Source of the DNA: Acetivibrio thermocellus ATCC 27405
GTDB taxonomy: Bacteria > Bacillota > Clostridia > Acetivibrionales > Acetivibrionaceae
NCBI RefSeq assembly: GCF_000015865.1
Contig: NC_009012.1
Location: 310,001 to 374,000 of the forward strand
Reading direction: 5' to 3'
Length of the DNA stretch: 64,000 nt
Shown here: piece by piece, positions 9,453-18,213 of the stretch
Layout of the letters: every line of letters starts with the position of its first letter
How positions within the stretch are numbered: position 1 is the first letter of the stretch
Translations under genes and position numbers: made by a program
Notes under the pieces: generated by a model
Seen by the model: the letters and a program-made list of their open reading frames with translations, nothing else
Databases searched by the model: none
What the model was told of the DNA's origin: nothing

Positions 9453-9484
9453 TTGACATTAAAAAACTATTATTGTTAACAATA
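9453..9484 (+). promoter_or_regulatory. Candidate promoter -35 with overlapping perfect palindrome
   Basis: A consensus -35 TTGACA lies at 9453-9458. Where the -10 box would be expected (from about 9476) the sequence is a perfect 14-base palindrome, TATTGTTAACAATA (9471-9484). This could be an operator overlapping a weak -10. It sits 75 bases before the orphan RsgI gene. Confidence 0.45.
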
Positions 9485-9558
9485 TTACTCTAAAAATATC
9501 GGGATTTTTTTCCGAAATAACTAATAGAGTATGTTTATTCGTGAATGGGGGATAAAAT

Positions 9559-11682
9559 ATGAAGATAACCGGAGTCATAGTAAGAATACATAAAGACAGA
9601 GCTATTATTCGGACAGACGATAACAGATTGCTTGCCGTAAAAAGACACAATGACATGATGGTAGGCCAAATAGTAAGCTTTGACGCAAACGAAGTGCATA
9701 AAGTTGAGAGCAAAAAATACAAATATGCAGCTTCGGGCAAACGTATCGAAAAAGTTCAAAAAACCCCCAAGATAAAGAATTTTTCAAGAATAAACAATAT
9801 CAAGGAATTTTCCCGCGTTGACGACATAAAAAATTTCTCACGCGTAGCGGCAACCAAAGAGACTTCACAGGACTCACCGCAGGAGTCAAAAGTGGAGAAC
9901 TTTTCCCGTGTAGTGGACTTTTCACGGGTGATGAACTTCTCACGGGTGTCAAACAGTAAGAAAAACGAAATAAAGAATTTCTCACGTATAAGCAACATCA
10001 AAAACTTCTCCAGAATAGCATCGATTGCGGCCGCTTTTGTGCTGATATTCCTGTTTGGTCGGAATGTGATGCTGAACAATAGTTCAGACAGTGAATATGC
10101 TTATGTCAGCGTTGATGTTAATCCAAGCGTTGAGTTTACGATAAACAGTAAACATAAAGTTATCGTCACATCCGCAATAAATCAAGATGCGTCAGAAGTA
10201 TTGGATGGCCTTGAACTGAAAGAGAAAGACCTGAAGTCTGCTCTTGTGATGGTTCTTGAAAAGGCAGAATCGCTGGGCTATATTTCGGATGATAAGAACT
10301 ATGTACTTGTTTCCATGGCTCTGAATGACAAGAACAAAAAAACCAGGGATAAAAGGGAAGAAAAGATTGATGAGCTGAAAGAGACTATAGAACAGGGAAT
10401 AGAAGCGCTGGACAATGATACTATTGTCCACAGGACAGTGACTGTGGACCTTGAGGAAAGAAATAAGGCTTTGGAAAATGAACTGTCAATGGGAAGATAT
10501 TATCTGTATCTCGAAGCAAAAGAAAAAGGTATGGACATTACTATTGATGAAGTGAAATCTTCAAAGATTTCTGATTTGATAGAAAAAATAGAGGATAATA
10601 CCGAGCTGGCTCCTACGCCAACACCGGTACCACCAGAAACACCGGAGCCGACTCCGACACCTACGGCATCCGAGGCAACACCGTCAAATTCACCGGTTGA
10701 GAGCAAGTCACCGGAAGCTGTGCCCGAACTTGGCTCAAGGGAAATAGAAATCCTGGGTGAAAGCGTGGTTTTGGTAACGGCCTATGACGAGAACAGGAAG
10801 GTTGTTTCCCAGGGCAGCGGTTTTGCTGTCGGAACAGGGTTGTTTGCCACAAACTATCATCTGGTTAAAGACGGTGTGGTTGTTAAAATAACGGCGGGTG
10901 ACGGAAAAGTATATGATGTGGACGGAATTGTAAAATACGACAAAGCGAAGGATTTGGCTTTGCTGAAAACCAGAGTTGAAACTGGTGTGAACCCACTTAA
11001 GCTTGGTACAAAGAAATCTTTGACCAAAGGCAGCAGGATTGTGGCAATAGGCAAGGCAAATGGAGCTAAAAACACTGTGACGAAAGGAAGTATAAAGAGC
11101 CTTAAGGTTGACGGCCTGACCGACGCAATTGAACTTTCGGCTTCAATTTCAAAGGAAAGTACCGGCGGTCCTGTGTTTGACATGAAAGGAAATGTTGTAG
11201 GAATAACTGCTTATGGAATTTCAAAACAAAATGTCAATGCTGTGATTCCGGCAGACTATGTAGCTGACTGGGTAAAAGAGCTTTCGAAACATTCCTTTGG
11301 CAACATCAGAATTGTAAGGAAAACTCTTGTATTTGACAGTGACTTTGAGTTCAATTTTGTGGTTTACAAAATAATAAGGGCGCTGGAAAATGAAGATGCT
11401 GCCACATATTTTGGCTGCATGACCGATGAATTGTACAAGGATGAAACAAGGAAAAATCTGGAAGTACTGTTTACAACTTACGACCTTGCTTATAACATAG
11501 AAAGTATCAATGTTGTTTCAAAGAGTGAAGAACAGGCAAAAGTAAGCTATGTTTATACAATAAACAAAGAAGCCGGTCCGAACTTTAAAAATTACAGAAT
11601 AATCGGAGAATGCAGCCTCATAAAGGTTGACGGCACATGGAAAATCAATGATTCGGAGGAAAAGAAAGAGTATATACAATAG
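9559..11682 (+). CDS. Orphan RsgI-like anti-sigma factor with S1C protease-like and NTF2-like ectodomain
   Basis: 707 residues. Residues 1-60 are the RsgI anti-sigma domain (TGVIVRIHKDRAIIRTDD). Residues about 74-153 hold eight FSR[IV] repeats in a basic linker. A transmembrane helix follows (about 155-175), then the conserved RsgI extracellular segment with the Asn188-Pro189 bond known to undergo autoproteolysis in this family. After a Pro/Thr linker (about 352-385) comes an HtrA-like S1C domain with His434 and Asp465, but Thr535 where the Ser nucleophile should be (STGGPV), and a C-terminal NTF2-like domain. The architecture matches the protein called RsgI9 in the literature, named here from memory. 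No sigI gene adjoins it, unlike rsgI2 in this window. ATG 9559 follows GGGGG. Confidence 0.9.
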   Translation: MKITGVIVRIHKDRAIIRTDDNRLLAVKRHNDMMVGQIVSFDANEVHKVESKKYKYAASGKRIEKVQKTPKIKNFSRINNIKEFSRVDDIKNFSRVAATKETSQDSPQESKVENFSRVVDFSRVMNFSRVSNSKKNEIKNFSRISNIKNFSRIASIAAAFVLIFLFGRNVMLNNSSDSEYAYVSVDVNPSVEFTINSKHKVIVTSAINQDASEVLDGLELKEKDLKSALVMVLEKAESLGYISDDKNYVLVSMALNDKNKKTRDKREEKIDELKETIEQGIEALDNDTIVHRTVTVDLEERNKALENELSMGRYYLYLEAKEKGMDITIDEVKSSKISDLIEKIEDNTELAPTPTPVPPETPEPTPTPTASEATPSNSPVESKSPEAVPELGSREIEILGESVVLVTAYDENRKVVSQGSGFAVGTGLFATNYHLVKDGVVVKITAGDGKVYDVDGIVKYDKAKDLALLKTRVETGVNPLKLGTKKSLTKGSRIVAIGKANGAKNTVTKGSIKSLKVDGLTDAIELSASISKESTGGPVFDMKGNVVGITAYGISKQNVNAVIPADYVADWVKELSKHSFGNIRIVRKTLVFDSDFEFNFVVYKIIRALENEDAATYFGCMTDELYKDETRKNLEVLFTTYDLAYNIESINVVSKSEEQAKVSYVYTINKEAGPNFKNYRIIGECSLIKVDGTWKINDSEEKKEYIQ

Positions 11683-11784
11683 TTGGACAATAAGAAAGCT
11701 ATACCAATGTTGTAATTCAGAGTTATAATTGCTGGAATTCAATTTTATAATTTGCCTGGGTTATAATATTATATAATGTTTTGT

Positions 11785-11813
11785 TTGATAAAGAATACTT
11801 GCTTTGGTATAAT
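11785..11813 (+). promoter_or_regulatory. SigA-type promoter for the HAD phosphatase gene
   Basis: TTGATA (11785-11790), 17-base spacer, TATAAT (11808-11813) preceded by TGG, an extended -10. It lies 33 bases before the ATG at 11846. Confidence 0.8.
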
Positions 11814-11845
11814 CATTAGAAAACCAAGGTTTATAGAGGTGGATA

Positions 11846-12499
11846 ATGATTAAATACAAAGCGGTATTCTTTGATTTTGACTATACGCTGGCAGATTCAT
11901 CTAAAGCTGTTATAGAATGTATTAACTATGCACTGCAAAAAATGGGTTATCCCGAATCTTCTCCGGAAAGTATTTGCAGAACAATAGGACTTACGTTGGC
12001 CGAGGCTTTTAAAATACTTAGCGGGGATACTTCTGATTCCAATGCGGACCTTTTCCGCCAATACTTTAAAGAAAGAGCAGATCTGGTTATGTGTGACCGG
12101 ACTGTAATGTACAGCACTGTTGAATGTGTTTTGAAGAAGCTGAAAAAGGCGGATGTAAAAACAGGAATTGTTTCAACGAAGTACAGATACAGGATAGAGG
12201 ATATATTAAAAAGGGACAAACTTTTACAGTATTTTGATGTAATTGTCGGCGGGGAAGATGTTGCGGCCCATAAACCGGATCCGGAAGGGCTTCTAAAGGC
12301 CATATCGATGGTTGGCTGCCAAAAGGAAGAAGTCCTTTTTGTCGGAGACAGTACGGTGGATGCAAGGACTGCAAAAAATGCGGGAGTGGATTTTGTGGCG
12401 GTTCTTACGGGGACAACCGGGGCAAATGAGTTTTCAGAGTATAATCCTGGTGCTGTGATTGAAGATTTGAGTGGTTTATTGGATATGTTTATGTTATAA
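11846..12499 (+). CDS. HAD-superfamily phosphatase (PpaX / phosphoglycolate phosphatase-like)
   Basis: 217-residue haloacid dehalogenase-fold hydrolase. Motif I is FDFDYTLADSS with Asp10 as nucleophile (DxD with Tyr-Thr), motif II gives IVSTK, motif III is HKPDPEG and motif IV is VGDSTVDARTA. The alpha-helical cap after motif I makes it a type C1 enzyme like pyrophosphatase PpaX or phosphoglycolate phosphatase Gph. The exact substrate cannot be told from sequence. ATG 11846 follows GAGGTGG with good spacing, and a strong promoter lies just upstream. The next gene, proA, starts 58 bases later and might be read through. Confidence 0.88.
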   Translation: MIKYKAVFFDFDYTLADSSKAVIECINYALQKMGYPESSPESICRTIGLTLAEAFKILSGDTSDSNADLFRQYFKERADLVMCDRTVMYSTVECVLKKLKKADVKTGIVSTKYRYRIEDILKRDKLLQYFDVIVGGEDVAAHKPDPEGLLKAISMVGCQKEEVLFVGDSTVDARTAKNAGVDFVAVLTGTTGANEFSEYNPGAVIEDLSGLLDMFML

Positions 12500-12557
12500 T
12501 CAAATATATAGTTTGATTTGAATTGAGAAGTACCTGGTGATGATAGGGGGAAAGTGT

Positions 12558-13853
12558 ATGAGTATCAGTGAAATGGCGTTTCAGGTCAAGGAGGCTTCTA
12601 TCAGGCTTGCGGCAGCAGGTACCGAATTAAAGAACAAAGCCCTTGAGAATATAGCCAGACTGTTAATGGAGAGAAAAGACGAGATTATAAAGGCAAACAA
12701 TGAAGATTTACAGAGAAGCAGGGAGGAAAAGCTTGCAGAACCCCTTCTTAAGAGATTGAAATTTGATGAAGCCAAGATTGTGGATGTGATAGACGGTATT
12801 AACAGCTTGATAAAGCTGGAGGATCCGGTGGGAAAAACCCTTCTTTCCACTGAGCTTGACGAGGGACTTGAGCTTTATAGAGTTACCTGCCCGATAGGAG
12901 TTGTGGGAATAATTTTTGAGTCAAGACCGGATGCCCTTGTTCAGATTTCCACGCTGTGTCTTAAAAGCGGAAACGGTGTTCTTTTAAAGGGGGGTTCCGA
13001 GGCCCGGGAGACCAATAAGATACTTGCCCAAATTATTACCGAGGCCACTGAAGAAGTTGGAATTCCGCCAAACTGGATAAAACTTTTGGAGACTAGGGCG
13101 GATGTAAATGAAATGCTTAAAATGGACAAATATATTGACCTAATCATTCCAAGAGGTTCAAATGAGTTTGTAAGGTATATTATGGATAATTCCAGAATTC
13201 CTGTAATGGGCCATGCGGACGGAATATGCCATTGCTATATAGATGAGGATGCCGACATTGACATGGCAATTCGGATTGTTGTGGATTCCAAAACCCAGTA
13301 TGTTGCTGTCTGCAACGCAACGGAGACATTGCTGGTTCATAAAAATATTGCTCCGAAAGTTCTGCCTGAGCTGAAAAGAGCTTTGGACAGCAAAAATGTG
13401 GAACTGGTGGGCTGCAGTGAAACACAGAAGATTATACCTGTTGCCCCGGCAACGGAAGAGGACTGGAGGACAGAGTATCTTGACTACAAGCTGTCTGTTA
13501 AAGTAGTCGGTGATCTGGAGGAGGCCATAGAACATATCAACACCTATGGTTCGGGGCATACTGACAGTATAATTACAAACAGCAAAGAAAAGGCGGCAGC
13601 ATTTATGTCCCTTGTAGATTCGGGCAATGTCTTCTGGAATTGCTCCACACGCTTTAGTGATGGGTTTAGGTATGGTTTTGGCGCTGAAGTCGGAATCAGC
13701 ACAAGCAAAATTCATGCAAGAGGACCGGTGGGACTTGACGGATTGTTGATTTACAAGTACAAGCTTATCGGCAATGGACATATTGTGGAGGATTATGCCA
13801 AAAGGACAAAAAGTTTCAAACATAATAAAATGAACAAGCAATTCCCTCTATAA
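12558..13853 (+). CDS. proA: Gamma-glutamyl phosphate reductase
   Basis: 431 residues. ProA reduces gamma-glutamyl phosphate to glutamate semialdehyde with NADPH, the second step of proline synthesis. The aldehyde dehydrogenase-like fold is clear: FESRPDALVQI, LKGGSEA, IIPRGSNE, then the active-site cysteine region AVCNATETLL and the conserved end GRGPVGLDGL-like ARGPVGLDGL. The ATG at 12558 was chosen over 12537 because the GGGGGAAA ribosome site lies between them. proB (glutamate 5-kinase), often adjacent, is not in this window. A strong terminator follows. Confidence 0.96.
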   Translation: MSISEMAFQVKEASIRLAAAGTELKNKALENIARLLMERKDEIIKANNEDLQRSREEKLAEPLLKRLKFDEAKIVDVIDGINSLIKLEDPVGKTLLSTELDEGLELYRVTCPIGVVGIIFESRPDALVQISTLCLKSGNGVLLKGGSEARETNKILAQIITEATEEVGIPPNWIKLLETRADVNEMLKMDKYIDLIIPRGSNEFVRYIMDNSRIPVMGHADGICHCYIDEDADIDMAIRIVVDSKTQYVAVCNATETLLVHKNIAPKVLPELKRALDSKNVELVGCSETQKIIPVAPATEEDWRTEYLDYKLSVKVVGDLEEAIEHINTYGSGHTDSIITNSKEKAAAFMSLVDSGNVFWNCSTRFSDGFRYGFGAEVGISTSKIHARGPVGLDGLLIYKYKLIGNGHIVEDYAKRTKSFKHNKMNKQFPL

Positions 13854-13913
13854 TACAGGTCCTTTATCTTTGAACTTCTTTAAGTTTACTGAAAACTTTT
13901 TACAGATTGGGTT

Positions 13914-13956
13914 AAAACCCTGCAAAGTCACTTTATAGTGATGTTTGCAGGGTTTT
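13914..13956 (+). terminator. Rho-independent terminator after proA
   Basis: A 13-base stem, AAAACCCTGCAAA (13914-13926) with TTTGCAGGGTTTT (13944-13956), capped by a second small stem (TCAC/GTGA) and running into a T tract. Confidence 0.93.
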
Positions 13957-14118
13957 TTATATGCAATGTAACAAGTGCAGATAGGTATACATAAAATGTA
14001 TTAGACTTTCAGTTTTTATCCTTTGAGTTTTTGCAAATGTTTTGTTTTTATTTCTGTTTTTAATATTGCTGCTCTATGTGCTGTGTAACCCTTGAAGAAA
14101 TTAAGGGGAGGGGACAAT

Positions 14119-14490
14119 ATGAATTACCAGGAAATAGAGAAATTAAAAGCCGTGCTGACCAAGATGATGAAAAAGGGCTGTATGCTTATGATTCCGGCCT
14201 ATGGAGCAGAAGGAAGAATTGTAAGTATTGGATTCAGGCCTTATTGGACAAATCCCGGTGACTCAAAAATAGAAAAACTTGAGATCAATTTTGTTGACAA
14301 CAGAGGCAGAGTAGTACCCCTTTGTATTTACAGTATTATTGGTTACGAGATTGTTTCTTTTGAGGGAAGAAGTTTGGAAGATGCGAAAAATATCAGTCTT
14401 GACATCCATTCTTATGCCAATGTTAAGGGGAGGAAAGCGGAAAAATATGATACTCTGCATCTTGAAATAGGTGAAATATCCGATGAGTGA
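14119..14490 (+). CDS. Hypothetical protein, 123 residues
   Basis: Soluble-looking protein of mixed alpha/beta character with no signal peptide or membrane segment and no motif I recognise. The ATG at 14119 is preceded by AGGGGAGGGG with a five-base spacer, a very strong ribosome site, which rules out the in-frame TTG at 14092. It stands alone between the proA terminator and a second small gene of possible spore function. Its function is unknown. Confidence 0.75.
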   Translation: MNYQEIEKLKAVLTKMMKKGCMLMIPAYGAEGRIVSIGFRPYWTNPGDSKIEKLEINFVDNRGRVVPLCIYSIIGYEIVSFEGRSLEDAKNISLDIHSYANVKGRKAEKYDTLHLEIGEISDE

Positions 14491-14590
14491 TTTTAAATAA
14501 TGCTGTTTTATATGTAACCATTAAAAATAGATTAACATAATATGTATCAAGGAAACTAATTGAAAATAAAGTGGAAAGGTGGGACATAGA

Positions 14591-15016
14591 ATGGCTGAGG
14601 AAATCAGAGGCTATGGGGATGCAAGCTTGCCTGCTTTGCTGTCAAAGCATATTGGTGAGACTGTAACTATTTTTACAAAAAGTGGAGGACAATCCGGTGC
14701 AGGCTTTACAGGAGTAATTCTCTCCGTAAACGACTGCTTTGTACGCCTTATTACAAGAATTGGGCCTCCTCCGGCATGTTCCCTTGGCAATGCATGTACA
14801 AACTTTAATGTTGACCATGGCTACGATTACAAGAATCCGTTCGGTTCATACGATTGTGGTCATGGTTACGGAAAAGGACATGGTTATATACAGCCTGCCA
14901 GTGAACTTGGAACAGTCTCGGCCGGTGGATGGAACGGATATCCGGTATACACTGTCGGCTCGGTAACTGATATCCCGATATCGGCAATTGTATCTTTCGT
15001 ACACAACGCAGTATAA
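14591..15016 (+). CDS. Small protein with LSKHIGETVTIFTKSGG motif, possibly spore-associated
   Basis: 141 residues. Residues about 15-60 carry a compact beta-rich motif (HIGETVTIFTKSGGQSG, then GFTGVILSV) resembling short clostridial and bacillar proteins of the YxeE/DUF2642 type tied to spores; this link is a resemblance, not a proven match. The middle is rich in Gly, His and Tyr (GYDYKNPFGSYDCGHGYGKG), as in many coat proteins, with several Cys. ATG 14591 follows AAAGGTGGG. A strong terminator follows, so it is probably monocistronic or paired with the hypothetical gene 100 bases upstream. Confidence 0.72.
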   Translation: MAEEIRGYGDASLPALLSKHIGETVTIFTKSGGQSGAGFTGVILSVNDCFVRLITRIGPPPACSLGNACTNFNVDHGYDYKNPFGSYDCGHGYGKGHGYIQPASELGTVSAGGWNGYPVYTVGSVTDIPISAIVSFVHNAV

Positions 15017-15032
15017 TCAGTTTGCTTGAAGG

Positions 15033-15065
15033 AAAACCCGGGGATGGTTTGCTCCCGGGTTTTTT
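15033..15065 (+). terminator. Rho-independent terminator
   Basis: AAAACCCGGGA (15033-15043) pairs with TCCCGGGTTTT (15053-15063), followed by further T residues. Confidence 0.93.
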
Positions 15066-15108
15066 AAGTTTTTACGTGTTATTTTAATATATTAATCCAA
15101 TTTTGTTA

Positions 15109-15137
15109 TTGACAAAAATCTGCCATGTTATTAAAAT
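15109..15137 (+). promoter_or_regulatory. SigA-type promoter for the class V aminotransferase gene
   Basis: TTGACA (15109-15114), exactly 17 bases, TAAAAT (15132-15137). It implies a leader of about 120 bases before the ATG at 15267. Confidence 0.8.
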
Positions 15138-15167
15138 ACTTTTAATCAATCAATACGGTTTTTAAAA

Positions 15168-15219
15168 TGTATCGATACACATTTAAGCATAAAGGGTATC
15201 TGTGTGCATTAATAATGCA
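15168..15219 (+). promoter_or_regulatory. Two palindromes in the aminotransferase leader
   Basis: TGTATCGATACA (15168-15179) is a perfect 12-base palindrome. TGCATTA-A-TAATGCA (15205-15219) is a second perfect inverted repeat. Both fall just downstream of the predicted transcription start, a position suited to repressor binding or leader structure. Confidence 0.4.
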
Positions 15220-15266
15220 AAGCATAAAAATCTAAAAAACAATAATAAAAAGAGAGGTGGATTATA

Positions 15267-16388
15267 ATGAACAAACCGTTAGTAATGACTCCGGGTCCAA
15301 CTTATGTTCATGAGGATGTAAGAAGAGCCATGCAACAGGAAGTGGGAAATCCGGATGTGGAGGAGAGCTTTTTTGAATTTTACAGGGAAACATGTGAAAG
15401 ACTAAAGGAACTTTTAAAAACAAAGAATGATGTAATTATATTGTCAGGAGAAGGAATTTTGGGTTTGGAGGCTGCCTGTGCTTCAGTTATTGAACCGGGA
15501 GACAGAGTTTTGTGTATTGATAATGGCATATTCGGAAACGGATTTGGCGATTTTGTAAAGATGTACGGAGGAGAAGCTACATATTTGAAATTTGATTATC
15601 GCCGGGCTGTTGATGTAAATGTGGTCGAAAATTTTCTTAAGAATGACCACAATTTTAAAGCTGCAACTCTTGTACATTGTGAAACTCCTTCGGGAATAAC
15701 AAATCCCATAGCCGATATTTGCAAAATGCTAAAAAGGTATGGAATTTTATCCATCGTTGATGCGGTTTCCTCAATAGGAGGAGAGCCTTTGGAAGCAGAT
15801 GAATGGGAGATTGATGTTGTACTGGGAGGCTCTCAAAAATGTATTTCCGCACCGCCGGGACTGACTTTTATGAGTATAAGCCGAGATGCATGGAATGCCA
15901 TATTGAAAAGAAAGACACCGATAATAGGTTATTACTGCAACCTGGCAGTATGGAAAAGCTGGTATGAGGACAGGTGGTTTCCATACACACAACCGGTCAG
16001 TGATATTTACGCGTTAAGAGCGGCCGTTGACAGACTCTTACAGGACGACCTGCGAATTGAGAGACATAAAAACATTGCCGACAGGGTAAGGGCTGCTTTG
16101 GCAGACAGAGGGTTGGAGTTGTATCCTGAAAATGGTTTTTCCAATACGGTTACAGCTTTCTATGTACCTGATGGTGCAACTTTTACCGATATATACAATA
16201 TAATGCTCAGTGAACACAATATATTAATTGCAGGCTCTTTTGGTTTTTTGAAGGACAAGGTGATACGAATCGGACATATGGGGGAAAATTGTTATGAAGA
16301 CAAGATTTTGAAAACTTTTGCCGCTTTGGACAAGACATTTGAAAAACTGAATATTGATTTAAGGAACAAATTGCCTGGTTCACGGTAA
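15267..16388 (+). CDS. Class V PLP-dependent aminotransferase (alanine-glyoxylate / serine-pyruvate type)
   Basis: 373-residue fold-type I pyridoxal-phosphate enzyme. It begins with the family's TPGPTYV motif, has the cofactor-binding Asp-Ala-Val in SIVDAVSSIGG, and the Schiff-base lysine in GGSQKCISAPPGL. Relatives transfer amino groups among alanine, serine, glyoxylate or phosphonoalanine; some are lyases. The precise donor and acceptor cannot be assigned. ATG 15267 follows GAGAGGTGG. It is transcribed alone from a well-formed promoter with palindromes in the leader. A separate serC in this window makes a phosphoserine role unlikely. Confidence 0.88.
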   Translation: MNKPLVMTPGPTYVHEDVRRAMQQEVGNPDVEESFFEFYRETCERLKELLKTKNDVIILSGEGILGLEAACASVIEPGDRVLCIDNGIFGNGFGDFVKMYGGEATYLKFDYRRAVDVNVVENFLKNDHNFKAATLVHCETPSGITNPIADICKMLKRYGILSIVDAVSSIGGEPLEADEWEIDVVLGGSQKCISAPPGLTFMSISRDAWNAILKRKTPIIGYYCNLAVWKSWYEDRWFPYTQPVSDIYALRAAVDRLLQDDLRIERHKNIADRVRAALADRGLELYPENGFSNTVTAFYVPDGATFTDIYNIMLSEHNILIAGSFGFLKDKVIRIGHMGENCYEDKILKTFAALDKTFEKLNIDLRNKLPGSR

Positions 16389-16613
16389 TATGTTCCATTA
16401 TGCAATTCTGATTTTAAAAAAGGATTTTTGAGAACGGTGTCGAATATAATTTTCATACTATTGTCAAATTACGAGCGCAGTGATGCAACAGGCATTTTAT
16501 TTTTTATGCATTTCTGTTTCTGTGTGTGCCCATAATCTTTGTCAGGTTGTTTTGCTGACAGAATAGTTTGTTTTGCTAATACCAATTATTTAATGAAAAG
16601 GCAGGTAACGGAT

Positions 16614-18101
16614 ATGAAGGAAATTACTCTGGAAAGTCATGCCAGAAGAGTGAACAAAGTTCTCCTATTTATTTTCTGGGCATATTTTTTTGTGTGTATA
16701 GTTTTAGGAATGACTATCACTGCACCTACTTCCCTGATCAGTATTGAAAGTATTCCGCTGATAATTTTTTTCGCAGGCATGATTACTTCAACAATTTACT
16801 TTGTCAAAAGGAAATATAACGACATTACCGGTCTGATTTTATGTCTGTCAGTTATGGTTTCGCTTGTAGCCACCTATTTTAATCTGAATTCTGTGGTCGA
16901 GGAAACTATGATTCTTGTATTGGTAATACCTGCATGTGCCATGGCTCTGTATTTAAACAAGAGAAATTTTGCGATTTATGCAGTTTGTTTCAATTTGCTC
17001 TGTGTAATTTTTGAGGCAGTATATAAAACAATGGGTATGCAGAAATTTATTTCAGATTTGGTTAAAATTGATTTTATTTTGTTGTTTTTATATTTTTCCG
17101 CCAAATGGGGAAGTGAAATAATCCATCAAATGATAGAAAAAGAGAAGAATTCAAATAATATACTGAATAAACTGGAAGATACCATGGGATTTCTGAGAAA
17201 AAATACTGAAATTTTAAACCGTGACATAATGAATTGCAATATGACTTTAAAAATGATTAAGGAATCGGGCGACAGTGTTGCACTGGCGGTGGAAGAGGTT
17301 GCGAAAGGTATTAGTGAGGAAGCTGAAAGCGTCAGTAATATTAATGTTATGATGTCGGAAGCAGATAAATTAGTGGCTGATACGGCCGCAATTTCAAGGG
17401 AAATGGCTGAAGTTTCCGTTTCAACCGTTCAGATTGTAAATGAAGGTGTTAAAAATATAAATGAAATGAATAAACAAATGGACATTATTAACACTGCGGT
17501 AAATGAATCTTACTCAACGGTACTAAAGCTTCAGGAGAGCATGGACAGGGTAAATGAATTTCTGCAGGGAATTACGGAGATAGCCGAGCAAACCAATATG
17601 TTGGCTTTAAATGCGTCAATTGAGGCGGCAAGAGCAGGAGAATCGGGAAAGGGATTTGCCGTTGTCGCAGATGAAGTCAGAAGGCTTGCGGAACAGAGTA
17701 CTCAAACAGTGGGACTTATCCATCAGGTTATAACGAATATAAAGGACGAAGCAGATGCGATATTGGACAAGGTATATAGCGGAACCGAGGCAACAAAAGC
17801 AGGAGAAGCCATTGTGAAAAAAGTAAGTGAGAGTTATGACCGGATGAACCAGTCTTTTAAGGATATTGACAATTATATTGACAGTGAGTTGAAAATGATT
17901 GAAAACACTACTCTTCTCTTTTCTCAAATACGTAAGGAAATGGAAAGCATAGCCGGAATTTCGCAGGAGCATGCGGCAGCATCCGAAGAAATGGCTGCTT
18001 CGATGCAGGACCAGAAAGATAAAATTGAGAGTATCTTTAATTCTATGAAAGAAATTCAGAAATCAAGTGAAGAGCTTGAAATGATTGTAAAAGACAAGTG
18101 A
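16614..18101 (+). CDS. Methyl-accepting chemotaxis protein with multi-pass membrane sensor
   Basis: 495 residues from the ATG at 16614 (after AAAGGCAGG). The N-terminal 170 residues contain about six hydrophobic helices, without a large extracellular loop, so the sensor is embedded in the membrane. There is no obvious HAMP domain. A coiled-coil signalling domain follows, with the hairpin tip [22 protein letters not shown] and [10 protein letters not shown] (quoted in parts: [16 protein letters not shown]), which binds CheA/CheW. Ligand unknown. No other chemotaxis gene adjoins. It converges on rsgI2 across a shared terminator. Confidence 0.93.
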   Translation: MKEITLESHARRVNKVLLFIFWAYFFVCIVLGMTITAPTSLISIESIPLIIFFAGMITSTIYFVKRKYNDITGLILCLSVMVSLVATYFNLNSVVEETMILVLVIPACAMALYLNKRNFAIYAVCFNLLCVIFEAVYKTMGMQKFISDLVKIDFILLFLYFSAKWGSEIIHQMIEKEKNSNNILNKLEDTMGFLRKNTEILNRDIMNCNMTLKMIKESGDSVALAVEEVAKGISEEAESVSNINVMMSEADKLVADTAAISREMAEVSVSTVQIVNEGVKNINEMNKQMDIINTAVNESYSTVLKLQESMDRVNEFLQGITEIAEQTNMLALNASIEAARAGESGKGFAVVADEVRRLAEQSTQTVGLIHQVITNIKDEADAILDKVYSGTEATKAGEAIVKKVSESYDRMNQSFKDIDNYIDSELKMIENTTLLFSQIRKEMESIAGISQEHAAASEEMAASMQDQKDKIESIFNSMKEIQKSSEELEMIVKDK

Positions 18102-18160
18102 TTGTAAAACACACATAATATTTTTTGTTCTTATTAGGACGTGAATGGCGTAAAATAAAT

Positions 18161-18199
18161 AGGAGCTGCTCTGGTTAATCAAATTAACGGGCAGCTCCT
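18161..18199. terminator. Bidirectional terminator between chemoreceptor and rsgI2
   Basis: AGGAGCTGC (18161-18169) pairs with GCAGCTCCT (18191-18199); T-rich sequence follows on the plus strand and A-rich sequence precedes it, so it can serve both converging genes. Confidence 0.85.
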
Positions 18200-18213
18200 G
18201 TTTGTTTTTATTT

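Noticed and set aside
9491-9530. TCGGGATTTTTTTCCGAAA as a terminator or SigI box
   Set aside because: The stem is only a few bases and the C-rich -35 pattern of SigI is absent.
12087-13841. Long minus-strand frames across the HAD and proA genes
   Set aside because: They lie fully within well-recognised genes and have no protein family features.
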